Assembly: GCA_964059195.1 (NCBI GenBank)
Contig: CAXKWD010000007.1
Location: forward strand, 149,345,769-149,409,768
DNA: 64,000 nucleotides
From: Ectobius pallidus
Lineage: Eukaryota > Arthropoda > Insecta > Blattodea > Ectobiidae
Direction of reading: 5' to 3'
Shown: one piece after another, positions 34,955 to 46,068 of the stretch
Layout of the letters: the number at the start of each line of letters is the position of its first letter
Numbering within the stretch: the stretch's first letter is position 1
Program-made: the position numbers and the translations under genes
The notes under the pieces: generated by a model
Database searches by the model: none
Told to the model about the DNA's origin: nothing
The model's input: only the letters and a program-made list of their open reading frames with translations

Positions 34955-35495
34955 TTAACTGCCAGAATGTTACTTCATGAGATTGTGTGGTGGACGGGAA
35001 AGTGTTTGCCCGTCCGTCCGTCTGTCTGTGTGACTGCACGCGCGATAACTCAAATACGCTTTATCGGATTTTCATGAAACTTGGTATACGCATTTATAAC
35101 ATCCATGGAAAGAAGCCTATTTATATTGGACCAAATCGGTTAACCGGTACCGGAGTAATGCCCAATTTAGTGCCTATTTTATGGTAATATATTAGAAAAT
35201 ATTTATCAAAAGCAAATCAGTTCTCATGAAAACATATTGTTTTACAGTGTTCATATACGGCTTTGAAAGTTGCAATACAAAACGCTACCTACATATTCCT
35301 TCACATATGCTTATCAAACTTTAGACCTTTGTTCTTCCGTAAGCCCTGCTTAATAAATCGATTTGGAGCTTATCTCGAAATCGATAACTAAAATAACTTA
35401 TTTTCAGCATGTGATAATTGCAATTATCACTGATTAAACAAAAGCATTGTGGCACTTTGTTACATAAGTTTACCTGATTTTATTTATTTATTTCC
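34955..35495 (+). repeat. Dispersed repeat family M, fullest copy
   Basis: Begins TTAACTGCCAGAATGTTAC, then GTCCGTCCGTC, TATCGGATTTTCATGAAACT and ACCAAATCGGTTAACCGG. The right half has TTCTTCCGTAAGCCCTGC and ends GTTTACCTGATTTTATT. TGCCAGAATG at the left and CATTGTGGCA near the right are roughly inverted, so it may be a TIR element. Exact ends and class are unknown. Confidence 0.75.
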
Positions 35496-35509
35496 ATACA
35501 TAGTGAACC

Positions 35510-35892
35510 TAAAGAGTGTTTGAAAACAGGGTGCTTAGAAAAGTATTTGGACCTAAGAGAGATGAAAATGGGGACTGGAGAAAACTGCATAATGACGAGT
35601 TTCATAACCTATAGCCTTCACTAAATATAGTAAGGGTAATTAAATCACGGAGGATGAAATGGGCTGGACTTGGGGGGAGGAAAGACATATCTAAAAAATA
35701 TTGACGGGGAGACCCGAAGGGAAAAGACCACTTGGAATACCTAGACGCAGGTGGGATGACGATATTAGGATAGACTTAAGGGAAGTAGGATTTGCGAGGG
35801 CTGGTTGCATGGAGTTAGCTCAGAATAGGGTAGAATGGCGGGCTCATGTAAGCGCGGCAATGAACCTCCGGCTTCCATCAAATAGATGACAT
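35510..35892 (+). pseudogene. LINE ORF2 C-terminal tail
   Basis: The plus strand gives RVLRKVFGPKRDENGDWRKL, then KSRRMKWAG, and an open stretch (35701-35889) with GKRPLGIPRRRWDDDIRIDL and NRVEWRAHVSAAMNLR. This is the usual tail of one insect LINE family (RTE-like). It is 5'-truncated, and the first part needs a frame change. It sits directly after the family M repeat. Confidence 0.75.
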
Positions 35893-35894
35893 TC

Positions 35895-37115
35895 ATTTAG
35901 CTTGCTTAGAAATTGTCTATTGCCATTGAGTAAGTATGAACCCAATAATATACTTTATTTTGATCCGTTATCAAAGGAATATAATAACAGACTCTTGTGA
36001 AGGTTGGTCATAGATAAATGAAGCTTATACAACGCTTTATGAATTGTTTGTTGGATATTCTGCATTTAACTAAATTCGACAATGCCCTTGGAGAAGTGGA
36101 TGGATTTTCACTGTTGTCAAGGTATTTTTAATGGCCATCCTTTAGGAAATTTTCATTCTTTCGTTGCATTTTTCCATATTGAACTTTTCCAACATTATAA
36201 AGTGATTTCATAGGTCCTTAGTTATGATTTATATTTATATTATAGTTATAGTTATAGTTGCGGTTATTAATATTTTGTACTGAAGTAATATTGTATTAAA
36301 AAAAGTATGGTCGTATGCACCGTTCTTCATCACCGTTTGGCCGCGGTAAAATATCCAATTTTTCGGTGCATCGACAGCATTCAAAGTAGTAGTTGTAAAC
36401 GAAGTAGTTAATTATAATTATCTTCGATCGGGAGTACTGGACTGATCAACGTCAAAACCGGACCATTGTGGAAAGAGGTGTGACCACAGTATAAGTAGGC
36501 TATTAATGCGTATACTGCGGTGTGGTCCTTTTGAAGAATATGAAGATAGAAAATTTGAAGATAGATTCTGGCTATCATTCCTTATCATATCTGATCTAAC
36601 TTTCTCATAGTCTAAAACTCAATAGTTTTTTTCTTTTAAATATTACGGCCTATCAACTCCATTTGGCACTTTGATATAGCCTATCAGTTTACCAGATTTT
36701 ATTTAGTTTTCATGTTTCTTTTTTCTAATATCCTTTCTATTATTAATGTAAATGGATGTAATTGATTGGATTTTTATTCAAAATAAAACTTAACTGCCCC
36801 CGACCACAAACATATGGTGGTTAGTAAATGAAGTGACTGAGAGGTTTTAGTTTCCTACGAATGGCAATCATCTTCTTTCACCCATGAATAGAGTGTTAAA
36901 AACTGTGAGATCATACGCTACAGGAGCTTTTAGTATTGTGAATGGGGCTGTTTCTAGCATCAACCGACAACGGACTTGCGTATTATTAGTGATGTGTATG
37001 AGATAATTACTTCTTTCTGTCCACGATTTGTATAGTTTCCTTCGAGAGCAGAATTATGTTCTGTGACGTATGGATTGAATAAAACCGATGGTTTTCCTGG
37101 TGTCGTGGCAACTAC
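35895..37115. other. Intergenic DNA
   Basis: No supported gene or element. A short TATAGT tandem lies near 36238. Confidence 0.4.
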
Positions 37116-37121
37116 AGACTG

Positions 37122-37956
37122 GGCCCTATTTCATAAAACTCTACAGGTGTGACATATAAGACAATTATGTCAAATCTGACAAATTTGTCAATATGTTATG
37201 ACAATTGTATTTTTCATAAATATTACAATTTTTCCTTACATTACAGGCAAATTAATGTAAATTGTCAAGACTAAAAGAACCCATTTCATAAACACGACAA
37301 TTTTATGTCACCTAAAGATTACTTTAGTACATTGTAGAGGGCTCTCATATACGGGTGCGATAATCGATCTCAGCATTGAATGTGATACCTAAGCAATCAA
37401 TTATTACTGTGGAAAATAAGTGATTTATATTTCTCTTTTAATGCAAAGTCACTGGAATTGAAAGTTAGGTTAATCCGTTGCCCAAAAACCCTGCGAGGTC
37501 TCATGTCTATTTATTCATCACTTTCACTGCTACCAATATCACTACTACTAGTTTTCATTATTAACAAGACAATTTAGCAAGTTTATTAACAAGAAAGAGT
37601 TTGCCAAGTTATGCCACACATTTACATAACCTACTGACTTGGCCTACATATGAAAGATTGCCTGTCACTTCTGTAATGACAATTCTACATTTTTTGTAAA
37701 TTTGTCAACAAACAGTAATGTTTCATAAATGGTAGGTATCCTAAAATTTGACATATTTGTCAGACTTTTACCTGTAAACTCAAAAGTTTTGAGAAACAAC
37801 AATATGTAAAATTGTCATACAATTCTACAAAATTGTCATGACATTTATGTAAAGTTGTCAGCTTTTATGAAAAACGGAATTGTCAAAATGTAAACTTGTA
37901 AAACAATTATATGTCACCTGTCACCTGTAAAATTGTAACATTTATGAAATAGGGCC
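37122..37956. mobile_element. PIF/Harbinger-type MITE
   Basis: Perfect inverted ends GGCCCTATTTCATAAA, flanked by the 3-bp duplication CTG (37119-37121 and 37957-37959), which fits the CWG target of Harbinger elements. Internal repeats of TTGTCA/TGACAA recur near both ends. No transposase. Confidence 0.85.
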
Positions 37957-38119
37957 CTGGTATACACGTCAGGATTCAGTCTCCTGGAGGCGATAATGTA
38001 GAACTTTTCCGTAACAGAAAGTCATATTCTTCCATTAACTGCCAAAGAATCAATTACAATAATTTATTAATAAGATACATTGTAACAAGATGGCATGGAT
38101 GTGTGCAAGGCATATTGCA

Positions 38120-38315
38120 GCCACTAGGCTTTAAAAAAACACCTATGTAAGATTTTGTAATGTTTGATAATTTTGTTGGCTAATTTTGATAATATATAAA
38201 TAAATTAAATATCTTTATATAGTCTATATGCGAAACTAGCATTTTTTTCTCAATGGAATTGTAACTATTTAGTTTAACATTTTATTTGTTTGTTATTTTG
38301 TATTTCGGAATTCTG
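38120..38315 (+). repeat. Dispersed repeat pair, copy 2
   Basis: Matches 28888-29110 through ACCTATGTAAGATTTTGTAATG and TTTTCTCAATGGAATTGTAAC. Confidence 0.6.
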
Positions 38316-38414
38316 GCCGTAGAGCACAGTTTGAAATTTGGGAAATAGATTTATGCATGCAAACCTTACTTATTGCCTCTGCAGTCCTTACTTACTCCCT
38401 CAGCTTCTCAGGCC

Positions 38415-38680
38415 ATGGACTCCTGCACAGCCCCGCTACAACAGGACACATTAAAACCAGAAGCACTGTTGAAAGGTAATATGGAGACTGGAAAAGGAGA
38501 TTTCCTATCCTGTTGAGCTAAAACGTGGCTAGGAAAAGGCAATGACAATAATAACTGTTACTGCCGTTTTGCACAATATCGCAAGAACCACCATAAGTGA
38601 AGATCCACCAGATGTCCCTGAAATGCTCCGACTATTAGAGGTATGAGAGGAAACGACATTGGAGGTGATGAACCTGTCCA

Positions 38681-38690
<10 letters not shown>
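38415..38690 (+). pseudogene. PIF/Harbinger transposase C-terminal relic
   Basis: Across frames the plus strand gives STVER.YGDWKRRFPILLS, then AMTIITVTAVLHNIA and PPDVPEMLRLLE. The E-R-x-x-G-x-x-K-R-R-F-P and A-V-L-H-N-I-A motifs are the hallmark end of Harbinger-type DDE nucleases. Two frameshifts at least. It runs into the GA microsatellite. Confidence 0.8.

Positions 38691-38730
<40 letters not shown>
38684..38730. repeat. (GA)n microsatellite
   Basis: About 23 GA units. Confidence 0.98.
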
Positions 38731-38731
<1 letters not shown>

Positions 38732-39082
38732 AGTTCGCCAAGCCATAATTAATCGACATTTCAATATTAACAGAAGTAATTTGATTTGTAATTTGTAAGA
38801 GAATATTTTATTAATTTATTAGAATACTTGTATTGAATATGAATACTGAAAACTTAATACCACATGTCTTTCACCACCAATTTTGTTTTTCCGATGTTTA
38901 ATTGTTTCTTTGAACAATGGTTTATTTCTCATTTCCTTTAAACGTTATTTCTTTATTAACCTTAGATGAGTTTCCAACACCTCGATTCTCTTCAACACAG
39001 GCGTCGTGTACCGAGAGGCTTGGTGTGGGAGGTTTGGAGGCAAACGGCAGCAATGCAATGGTGGAACTATTATTTATTTATT

Positions 39083-40176
39083 ACTAGCTTAAAAGGCCCG
39101 GCGTCGCTCGGGTTTTGTATTTTGTAAATGCGAAAATAACTTATGAAGGACTTTAGATTTTCAAACTCTAGGTCTTTAAGGTCTTTATATAGGTATTAAG
39201 AATTTGAAATGGGGAAGAACGACTTATCACACACAAACTATTCCCTAGAAAACGCTAGATAGCCTATAGCTTATTATAGCTTATAGCAGATCCCCACGGC
39301 TTCTCCCAAGATAATTAATCTAAAGATTAACAATTAAGAGCAAAATAATTAAAATATTATATTTATTAATACTTTGCACGCGAAGGTGTAAACTAAACGA
39401 TTGATAGGCCTAATTAATGAAACAGCTATAAATCCGGCTTTGAAGTGAATTTCACGATTAGAAAATAAATGAAAAAATGCAGTATTCGAAAGATTATGAG
39501 AATTGAAATCGATTAAACTCACGATAAAAAAAGTGCGTAAATGTATTTGACCGACAGACATAGTACATTAGTTCTTATTTATATAGGTGAAGAATGGAAT
39601 AAGCCTACTGAGGCCGTGATTTCTATATTCATTTGTCCAGACTTATAATTCCGTTACATTTCAGGCAGATTTAACGACCCTACATAAGATATTTTAATTA
39701 CGATTACATATAAAAACGTAGTAGCCACGACCCCGAACTAAGCAACTTCCCCGGAAATTTCTGTAAACTATATTCCATGTCAAATAAAATATGTTTAACA
39801 TTACCTTATCGACATCTATAGCTTTTATAATAACCTGAGATATACATTGCCTTCCATAGCGATCGCGACGATATTATTTCCAAGGTATGACAAAAATAGA
39901 CAAAGCCTTCTGCAATTGATTTGACAACTGAAATGAATAACTGAAAACTGATGCTTCGAAAGCGTAAAAAATGCACGTTTTCTTGCCGTTTTTCACTCAT
40001 AACTCGCGAACGAAGGCCAAAATTAAAAATGTTGTATGACAGAAACCTTCCCGGGAATGTACCCAACAACTTCCCAAAGTTTCATGGCGATCGGATGAAT
40101 GGTGTAGTAATGCATAAAGGACAGACACACACACAAACACATACATTCATTTATATATATATATATATATATAGAT
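39083..40176. mobile_element. Dispersed element starting ACTAGCTTAAAAGGCCCGGCG, copy 1
   Basis: Starts with ACTAGCTTAAAAGGCCCGG at 39083 and ends in a TA microsatellite (40156-40174) after CGCGAACGAAGG, AAGTTTCATGGCGATCGG and ACAGACACACACACAAACAC. Elements opening with ACTAGC.GGTGCCCGCG and ending in (TA)n are widespread in insects; I do not assign a class. A second copy starts at 55078. The open frames at 39806-40205 are incidental. Confidence 0.7.
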
Positions 40177-40439
40177 GTTAAGAATATAACAGGCTCATTG
40201 CCCAATTACAATATTCTCATGCTAATTACACCCAACACCAATATTATAAGTTTAATGTAGGCCTAATACTAAAAATATTTAAACTAATATACTACAACTA
40301 AAAGAGTACAGAAAAAAGAAACTAATACTACAACTAAAAAAATACAGAAAAAAGGAAGAAGAAACACATGCAATATGAAAATTACACAATGAAGGGAACA
40401 GATAAAAACATAAGAAATATAATAGTTTGGAGGAAACGA

Positions 40440-41078
40440 AAGACTTTCCTTTCTTTCTTTCTTTCTCTCTTTGTCGTAGTTTTTCCTCTCCCTTTTAGGA
40501 TCTAAGCGAATTTTTTGACCAGACAAGGAAATGGAGGGCCTCCCCGGATGAGTGATCATAGGCGTAACCAGGCCGATCATATGGGGGGGTTATAACATCC
40601 GGGGGGTCTGGGGGTATGGAATGCCCCCCAGAGAGAGGGAAATTTTAAAAATTAAGATGCACAATAACGAGTTTTAAGCTACCCACGCTTTATACTCGTA
40701 TTAAGTAATTTATAAGCAGACTTAAAAAAATATCCAATTTTCCTTTTTTTAATCAAACCCCCAAAACTCTCCTCGTTACGCCTCTGTGAGTGATCAGCCC
40801 AATGCCGGGGCCACCTCCGAGACAACACGAACACATAGGCGAAACACAACATTCACACACACACACTCACTCACGTCAGAACAAGGCGAGGATGGGGATG
40901 AAGATGATAACGACGGCCAGATGATATCCGGGGACCACAAAGTTACCTGACATTTGTCTCACAGGTAAGGGAAAACCCCGGAAAAAACCTCACCTAGGTA
41001 ACTTGTCCCGACCAGGAATCGAACCCGGGCCCGCTGCGTGAGAGGATTGAACGCATCCCCTGAGCCACAGTGGTGGAC
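40440..41078 (-). mobile_element. SINE family 2, copy 3, interrupted
   Basis: Minus-strand copy with its head at 41078 and its CTTT-rich tail at about 40440. A 230-bp hAT-like element is inserted at 40557-40786. The rest matches the copies at 9301 and 28394. Confidence 0.9.
40557..40786. mobile_element. hAT-like MITE nested in SINE
   Basis: The ends are CATAGGCGTAAC and (inverted) GTTACGCCTCTG. Flanked by the exact 8-bp duplication TGAGTGAT (40549-40556 and 40787-40794), and the SINE reads on correctly without it. Related by its ends to the 18087 element. Confidence 0.93.
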
Positions 41079-41084
41079 CAAATG

Positions 41085-42275
41085 AAGGACTTAAATAAAG
41101 AAAATGACATGGAGCGTGTTTTAACTATCACTTTTTAATTAAATTACTATTTTAAAGTTTTCAACTATTGACTCTTCTGGGGTAGGTATAATTTTCTACT
41201 GCTATACTGCTACCTCCATCGATGGTACTTTATAGGTAGATGTTCATGATTTTGATGTTAACGACTCGACGAGAGGTAGATGTTGATGATTTTGATGTCA
41301 GCGGCTCGGTGACGGTAGATGTTGATGCTTTTGATATCAACGGCTCGGATGCTATTGCCACAGCTGGAGTGCTGCTACTGTCAATACTGTCTACAACATT
41401 TATGACGATATCATAATATGTGGCGTCGGAATCACATTGATTTTGTAGTGGTTTGATACAGTAGAGGTCCCTATTATTCCCAGAAGTCTTGGATCCTGCG
41501 CCTTATCTGCTGCTAATTTCTTCCCTACCTGCCTTGTATACATTTAGTTTCTGATCTGCGTTTAAAATGTTCGTAGCATATTTTGAGTTTTTCGAAGTCC
41601 TTTAGGTGACACCTAAAAGTAAACGAAATAGTGTAATTGTTAACTTTATTAAAATTTAAACATTTTAAAATACCGTAATGAACTTTGGAAGTAATTAAGA
41701 TAAAAAATTCTTCTCTTGACATGAACTTTTTATTTATTGATTTATTACTGAATCAGTAATTGTAAAAATAACGCCAGTCATCATAAACAGATATATTGTT
41801 TGTTAACGTGCAACACATCGTTGTTATGAGATAAGAAGAAATCATATTAGTATTATCCTTGTTTCAACAACAACAACAACAACAAAATATTTGTTTATTT
41901 GGTTAATGGAACTCACCTGGCGTCTAGTTGAAATGCATAGCTAACCCACTCCAAGCCTCCTGCTTATCCTTTAAAGAACATGAATAACTTTATATTATTA
42001 TTTTCCCAGCCTTTTGGGATATGAAGCAGCTAGTTCCAACAGAATGTCTATCTCATGGTGAGAAAAACTTGGAGACCTCTCTTTGTCGTTTATTTTGGTT
42101 TACTTCACTGCGAGAATAATATTATAAATGTTATATCACTTGAGTACGGTACCTCATTACTTGAGTAGGTTTGACAACCGAGTATAGCTTGAGATGGGAC
42201 TTCTCTTCAATTATTTTCATTTTCCAACTGAGCTGAATAATGTGTTGAAATAGGGTTTCCGCCTATGCTCAAATA
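41085..42275. other. Intergenic DNA with a small degenerate tandem repeat
   Basis: GGTAGATGTTGATGATTTTGATGT occurs in three imperfect units at 41238-41350 (unit about 40 bp), and an (AAC)n run lies at about 41868. No gene is supported. Confidence 0.5.
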
Positions 42276-42279
42276 TAAA

Positions 42280-42345
42280 ATACTAGCTGGCTCATCAATG
42301 ATTCGCATTGTTAGATTTTGATATATATATATATATATATATATG
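42280..42345. repeat. Short ACTAGC...(TA)n element fragment
   Basis: ACTAGCTGGCTCATC at 42281 and a TA microsatellite at 42323-42344 look like an internally deleted relative of the 39083 element. Confidence 0.5.
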
Positions 42346-42760
42346 TGTGTATATAAGTGAACACAATTTAAAGTCGGTTTGATGCAGCCTACATCCATAA
42401 ATCATCAGCCGTCCAGCCGACGCGGTGAACGTATTTATATTCTTACAGTATTACTAATAATCCAGTTGTAACATTTATACCAGGAATATACACAGCTGAG
42501 GAGAAAAAGTGTACTAATAATCCTTGCATAAGGCTGAATGTGTGCATCGCTTTACACAGCCTGGCCCCCTTGTATAAACTTGACGTAAATAATCAAGATG
42601 GCCGATATCAGTAACAGCCGGTCGTTTCGTGGATGTCTGAGATTAAATTTTGAGGCTATGCATATTCTGAGCTGCTTTTGCGGAATTATAAACATTGTTC
42701 CTTGTTTGCGTGACATATTTCCATACTTGTACCCATGATTACAGCTTTCTGAAAACAATA

Positions 42761-43137
42761 CAGTGTGTCCACGCTAGAGGGATCGAGAAATAAATGCTCG
42801 CCAGTTAAAACGAGATAAGGATATTGCTGCATTCTGCATATGACAGGAAAGGAAAACTCTCCGAGATTGTGCAACACTGTTTTCAGACAGCTCCACGCGC
42901 ATGCGCATGCGCGTCAAGAGCTTTTGTCTCGAAATGTGGACACCGCAATAGAAAGTAATAGAAAGTTCAGTGCGTGTTATGGCTAGCAGAAGAGAAATCT
43001 GTTACTCGGGTGCAACGCCGTGTTCGTCGTACGTGGAATGTGGATCCACCTGGTCATAAAGCGATTCTCCAATGGTACAGAACACTCTGAGAAACAGGTT
43101 CTTTACTACTCTCGATCCCTCTAGCGTGGACACCCTG
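42761..43137. mobile_element. TA-flanked Tc1/mariner-type element, internally deleted
   Basis: The ends are CAGTGTGTCCACGCTAGAGG and (inverted) CCTCTAGCGTGGACACCCTG, flanked by TA (42759-42760 and 43138-43139). The interior, on the plus strand near 43008-43100, reads VQRRVRRTWNVDPPGHKAI and RTL-ETGS, a helix-turn-helix start of a mariner-like transposase. The catalytic part is gone. A 20-bp GC palindrome lies at 42895-42914. Confidence 0.88.
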
Positions 43138-43449
43138 TATAATGAAATACTGAAACTAGGCAGACGATGCATCGCTGTTTGCCCGCTTCTCCGACAGTTG
43201 ACTTTCAGCAGTCCTTCATAGCCAGGGGCTAGTAACGTCATGAAAAGCGTAAGTGTTTGATGACGTTGCACGTACAAACCCGGTGTAACCCTCGGCAGTT
43301 ACACTGCGTTTATAGGTAATACGGCTTATATAGAACTTGCGCGGAGAACAACCAAACAACCGTTCAACGCAGATATAAGCAGCTTTTATTAGTAAGGCTG
43401 TTAATGAAGAACGAACGCTGGCCATCAATATGCCACACACTTTTTTTTA

Positions 43450-43860
43450 TCATTATTAAGTGTCAGAATGGTACTTTATGAGATTGTATGGGGGATGGGA
43501 AAATGTCTGTCCGTCTGTCTGTCTGTCTGTCCGTGTGTCTGTACGCGGCATAACTCAAATAAGCTTTATCGGATTTTCATGAAACTTTCTATACGCATTT
43601 ATTACGTCCATGGGAAGAACCCTATTGATATTGGACCAAATCGGTTGACCGGTACCGGAGTAAATCCCAATTTAGTGCCTATTTTAATGGTAATATATCA
43701 GGTAGGCGCGATAACTCAAACACGCGTAATCGGATTTTCATGAAACTTTGTGTACGAATTTATATCGTCCATGGGAAGAAACCTGTTGAATTTGGATTAT
43801 ATCAATTGACTGGCACCGAAATGACGATATATTATTGTGATATAATATTCGTTCTTCGAA
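43450..43860 (+). repeat. Family M, left part with duplicated module
   Basis: Left end TTAAGTGTCAGAATGGTAC, GTCTGTCTG run and TATCGGATTTTCATGAAACT block. The block then recurs in diverged form at about 43705-43840, a tandem duplication of about 155 bp. The matching right part is at 45372-45546, after a LINE segment. Confidence 0.75.
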
Positions 43861-43899
43861 AATCCGAAGCATTTTGATTGGCTCGTGGACAGCCAATCA

Positions 43900-44537
43900 C
43901 GGTCGAGCTCCCGTAGGCTATCTAATGTAAACAAGACACTTCAGATGAAAAGAATCGACTTGGCCATGGTTGTGATTATTCGTTCCATGTAATAGTGCGA
44001 TAATAATAGCTGTTTGAGGAAATATAAACGATAATATTGTGTTGGTTTCTACCGCAAGTAGTACATTATTACATTATTTATAACTCGAAGTGTTTATGAG
44101 AAATTATATTAACATTTTATTGTGATAAAATCTTTAAATTACTGCGCTTATGATATCATGATCGAAACAAATGAATCACACTAACAACAATACGACGAAA
44201 AGATTTCGGCATGGACAATATATTGTCCTACTACGTCTTCATATTCTACACCAAATCCTTTTGAACCGTTGAGTAATCTAATCCAGGACGAATGCAAAGA
44301 AAATTTGAATCAAGAAGATAACAGAAATGATAACTCTCAGGTTAAAGCTGTTAAACCCACCGCCGTCTCGAGAATTACACAAGTAATACAGTCTAGAAGG
44401 CAGTGGGTAAACCACCTATCTACATCAATAACATCAGCAATATGAAAACAGTTTTGCAGGCTTTAAACAGCCTCGACGTGGGGAATTTCAAGCATACTAC
44501 AGTTGCAAATCAGATAGTGAAATTCTGTTTCGAATCA
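43900..44537 (+). pseudogene. Jockey-type LINE ORF1, 5' part
   Basis: Plus-strand frames read TPNPFEPLSNLIQDE..., then after a frameshift KPPIYINNISNMKTVLQAL and NSLDVGNFKHTT. PPIYI followed by a short spacer is the usual opening of the ORF1 region before the Pre-C2HC domain in Jockey-like elements. It is interrupted at about 44537 by an R2-like LINE and continues at 45045. Confidence 0.75.
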
Positions 44538-44539
44538 GT

Positions 44540-45040
44540 AGAAGGTTGGAAGAAGAGGTTTCTTGTGTAGCCACCAATGGTTCAGAAAGGCGGGTTGATA
44601 TTCTGGCATATAAGACAGATGGATATGGAATAATTGTTGACCCTACCATCAGGTTTGAGCAAGGTTGTCATCAAGCCATGGAAGTCCACAAGGAGAAAGT
44701 TAACATCTACCAGCCTACGAAAGAATATTTTAAGATAAAATATCATCTCCTGGATCTTAAAGTGTATGGACTTTTGGTTGGTTCCCGTGGAGCTATTCCG
44801 AAGTTTTTTGAGGATTTCAGGAAGGAATTCGACCTACCAGCTTCCTTGAGGGACAGCATTGTGCTATCGGTCCTACACAAATCTTGTCAAATCCCCCACA
44901 GCCATGTTTTTCATTGATGGACCATGTACTTGTTGGACTTTTGTTCTTTTCTAACTTGTCATTCTTAGTTATTATTATTTTATTAGTATACTGAGTCCAC
45001 TGGGCTACCTCCAATGGGAGGCAGTTTGCTTGTTTGTTCA
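44540..45040 (+). pseudogene. R2-like LINE 3' end nested in a Jockey ORF1
   Basis: The open frame 44546-44917 encodes ERRVDILAYKTDGYGIIVDP, TIRFE, VNIYQPTKEYFK and YGLLVGSRGAIPKFF. The R-x-D...(V/I)DP arrangement fits the restriction-like endonuclease of R2-type elements, and YGLLVG.RG.IP lies at the extreme C-terminus. About 120 bp of 3' UTR follows. It is 5'-truncated as expected for a LINE insertion. It interrupts the ORF1 between VKFCFESV and YFETNNAEY. No obvious target duplication remains. Confidence 0.82.
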
Positions 45041-45044
45041 AAGG

Positions 45045-45368
45045 CCGTTCAATATTTCGAAACAAACAATGCTGAATACCACACTTACCAAATGAAGCAG
45101 GATCGCATTTTCAGAATGGTCATCCGAGGATTACTTACATCCTACATGCGATACGGCAATTGTAATGAATGAACTGAAATCATTAGGCTATTCACCTACA
45201 CATATGGTCTCTGTTTACCACCCAGTTACGAAGAAACCTTTACCATTGTTTTTCGTAGACCTCAAACCAAATCCTAATAATGAGAACATTTATGAAGTAA
45301 CAAGATTGTACCATGCAGTTATAAAAGTGGAACCTCCTAAACCAAAGCGTCATGTCACACGGTGCTAA
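45045..45368 (+). pseudogene. Jockey-type LINE ORF1, Pre-C2HC part
   Basis: Plus strand: YFETNNAEYHTYQMKQDRIF with RMVIRGL, then DTAIVMNELKSLGYSP, TKKPLPLFFVDLKPNPN and KVEPPKPKRHVTRC. This is the Pre-C2HC domain that comes before the zinc knuckles in Jockey-type gag. It stops at the first knuckle (RC), where the family M right half starts. The zinc knuckles, ORF2 and 3' tail are absent. Confidence 0.88.
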
Positions 45369-45371
45369 CAA

Positions 45372-45546
45372 AATTTAAACCTCAGTTCTTCCGAAAGCCC
45401 TGCTTAATGAATCGATATGGAGTTTAACTCGGAGATCTATTACAAAAACAACTTATTTTCTGCATAGGGCTGTCATAATTGCAATTTTCATTTATTAAAA
45501 AAGCATTCTGGCACTTTGTTATATCAGTTTACCTGATTTTATTTAG
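45372..45546 (+). repeat. Family M, right part
   Basis: TTCTTCCGAAAGCCCTGC, then ATTCTGGCACTTTGTTAT and GTTTACCTGATTTTATTTAG, as in 35320-35495. Confidence 0.8.
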
Positions 45547-45597
45547 GTTGTACTCGTTTGGAATAACTTTGATAATTCGACTACGTTATAGGATGGT

Positions 45598-46045
45598 AAA
45601 TAGCTGTGGCGTAGGCAGCGGACCGGGGTACGAATCCTAGTCGGGACTTTTTTTTGTGCCCTCCCTTACCCCCGGAGTGCCAAGCAATGAAGCTTATCAC
45701 CTCCGGTCAAACCAAATTTTGGTAACCATTTGTTTGATGTGTTTACCTAATAGTGCCCTTATGTACATCCTGATGGGATGTGTGGTGACATTGACATGTT
45801 TGGGCTGTGTACTTGTGACGTTGTGTATTAGCGCGGGTTTGACTTTCTTGCCATGAAAGATAACACTTGTCGTTAGTTGTGTTGTTTAGTATCGTGTAGA
45901 GATGTTTTCTAATGTATGTAGCAGTGCGTGTATTTGTGTGAGGGGATGATTAGCCAGTCCGGCATTTGCCTATGAGCAAGGGAAACCCCTCAAAAACCTC
46001 GCTCGGACTGGGATAGTGGGCTTAGCCCGGCCAAAGGCCATCTAT
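45598..46045 (+). repeat. SINE-like repeat downstream of gene B
   Basis: tRNA-like GCTGTGGCGTAGGCAGCGG, a B-box-like GGGTACGAATCCTAGTCGGG, then a 400-bp body ending CCGGCCAAAGGCC. It lies tail-to-tail against the stop codon of gene B. Only one copy is seen here. Confidence 0.5.
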
Positions 46046-46068
46046 CATGTGTGTGATTTAGGAATTTG

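Noticed and set aside
39806..40205. Overlapping open frames on both strands
   Set aside because: Inside the ACTAGC repeat; no conserved coding signal.
41238..41350. Tandem repeat as part of a fourth LRR gene stalk
   Set aside because: Reads Ser/Thr-rich on the minus strand, but there are no LRRs, signal or membrane segment nearby.
44546..44917. Host gene of 123 codons
   Set aside because: Contains R2-like endonuclease and C-terminal motifs; a retrotransposon end.
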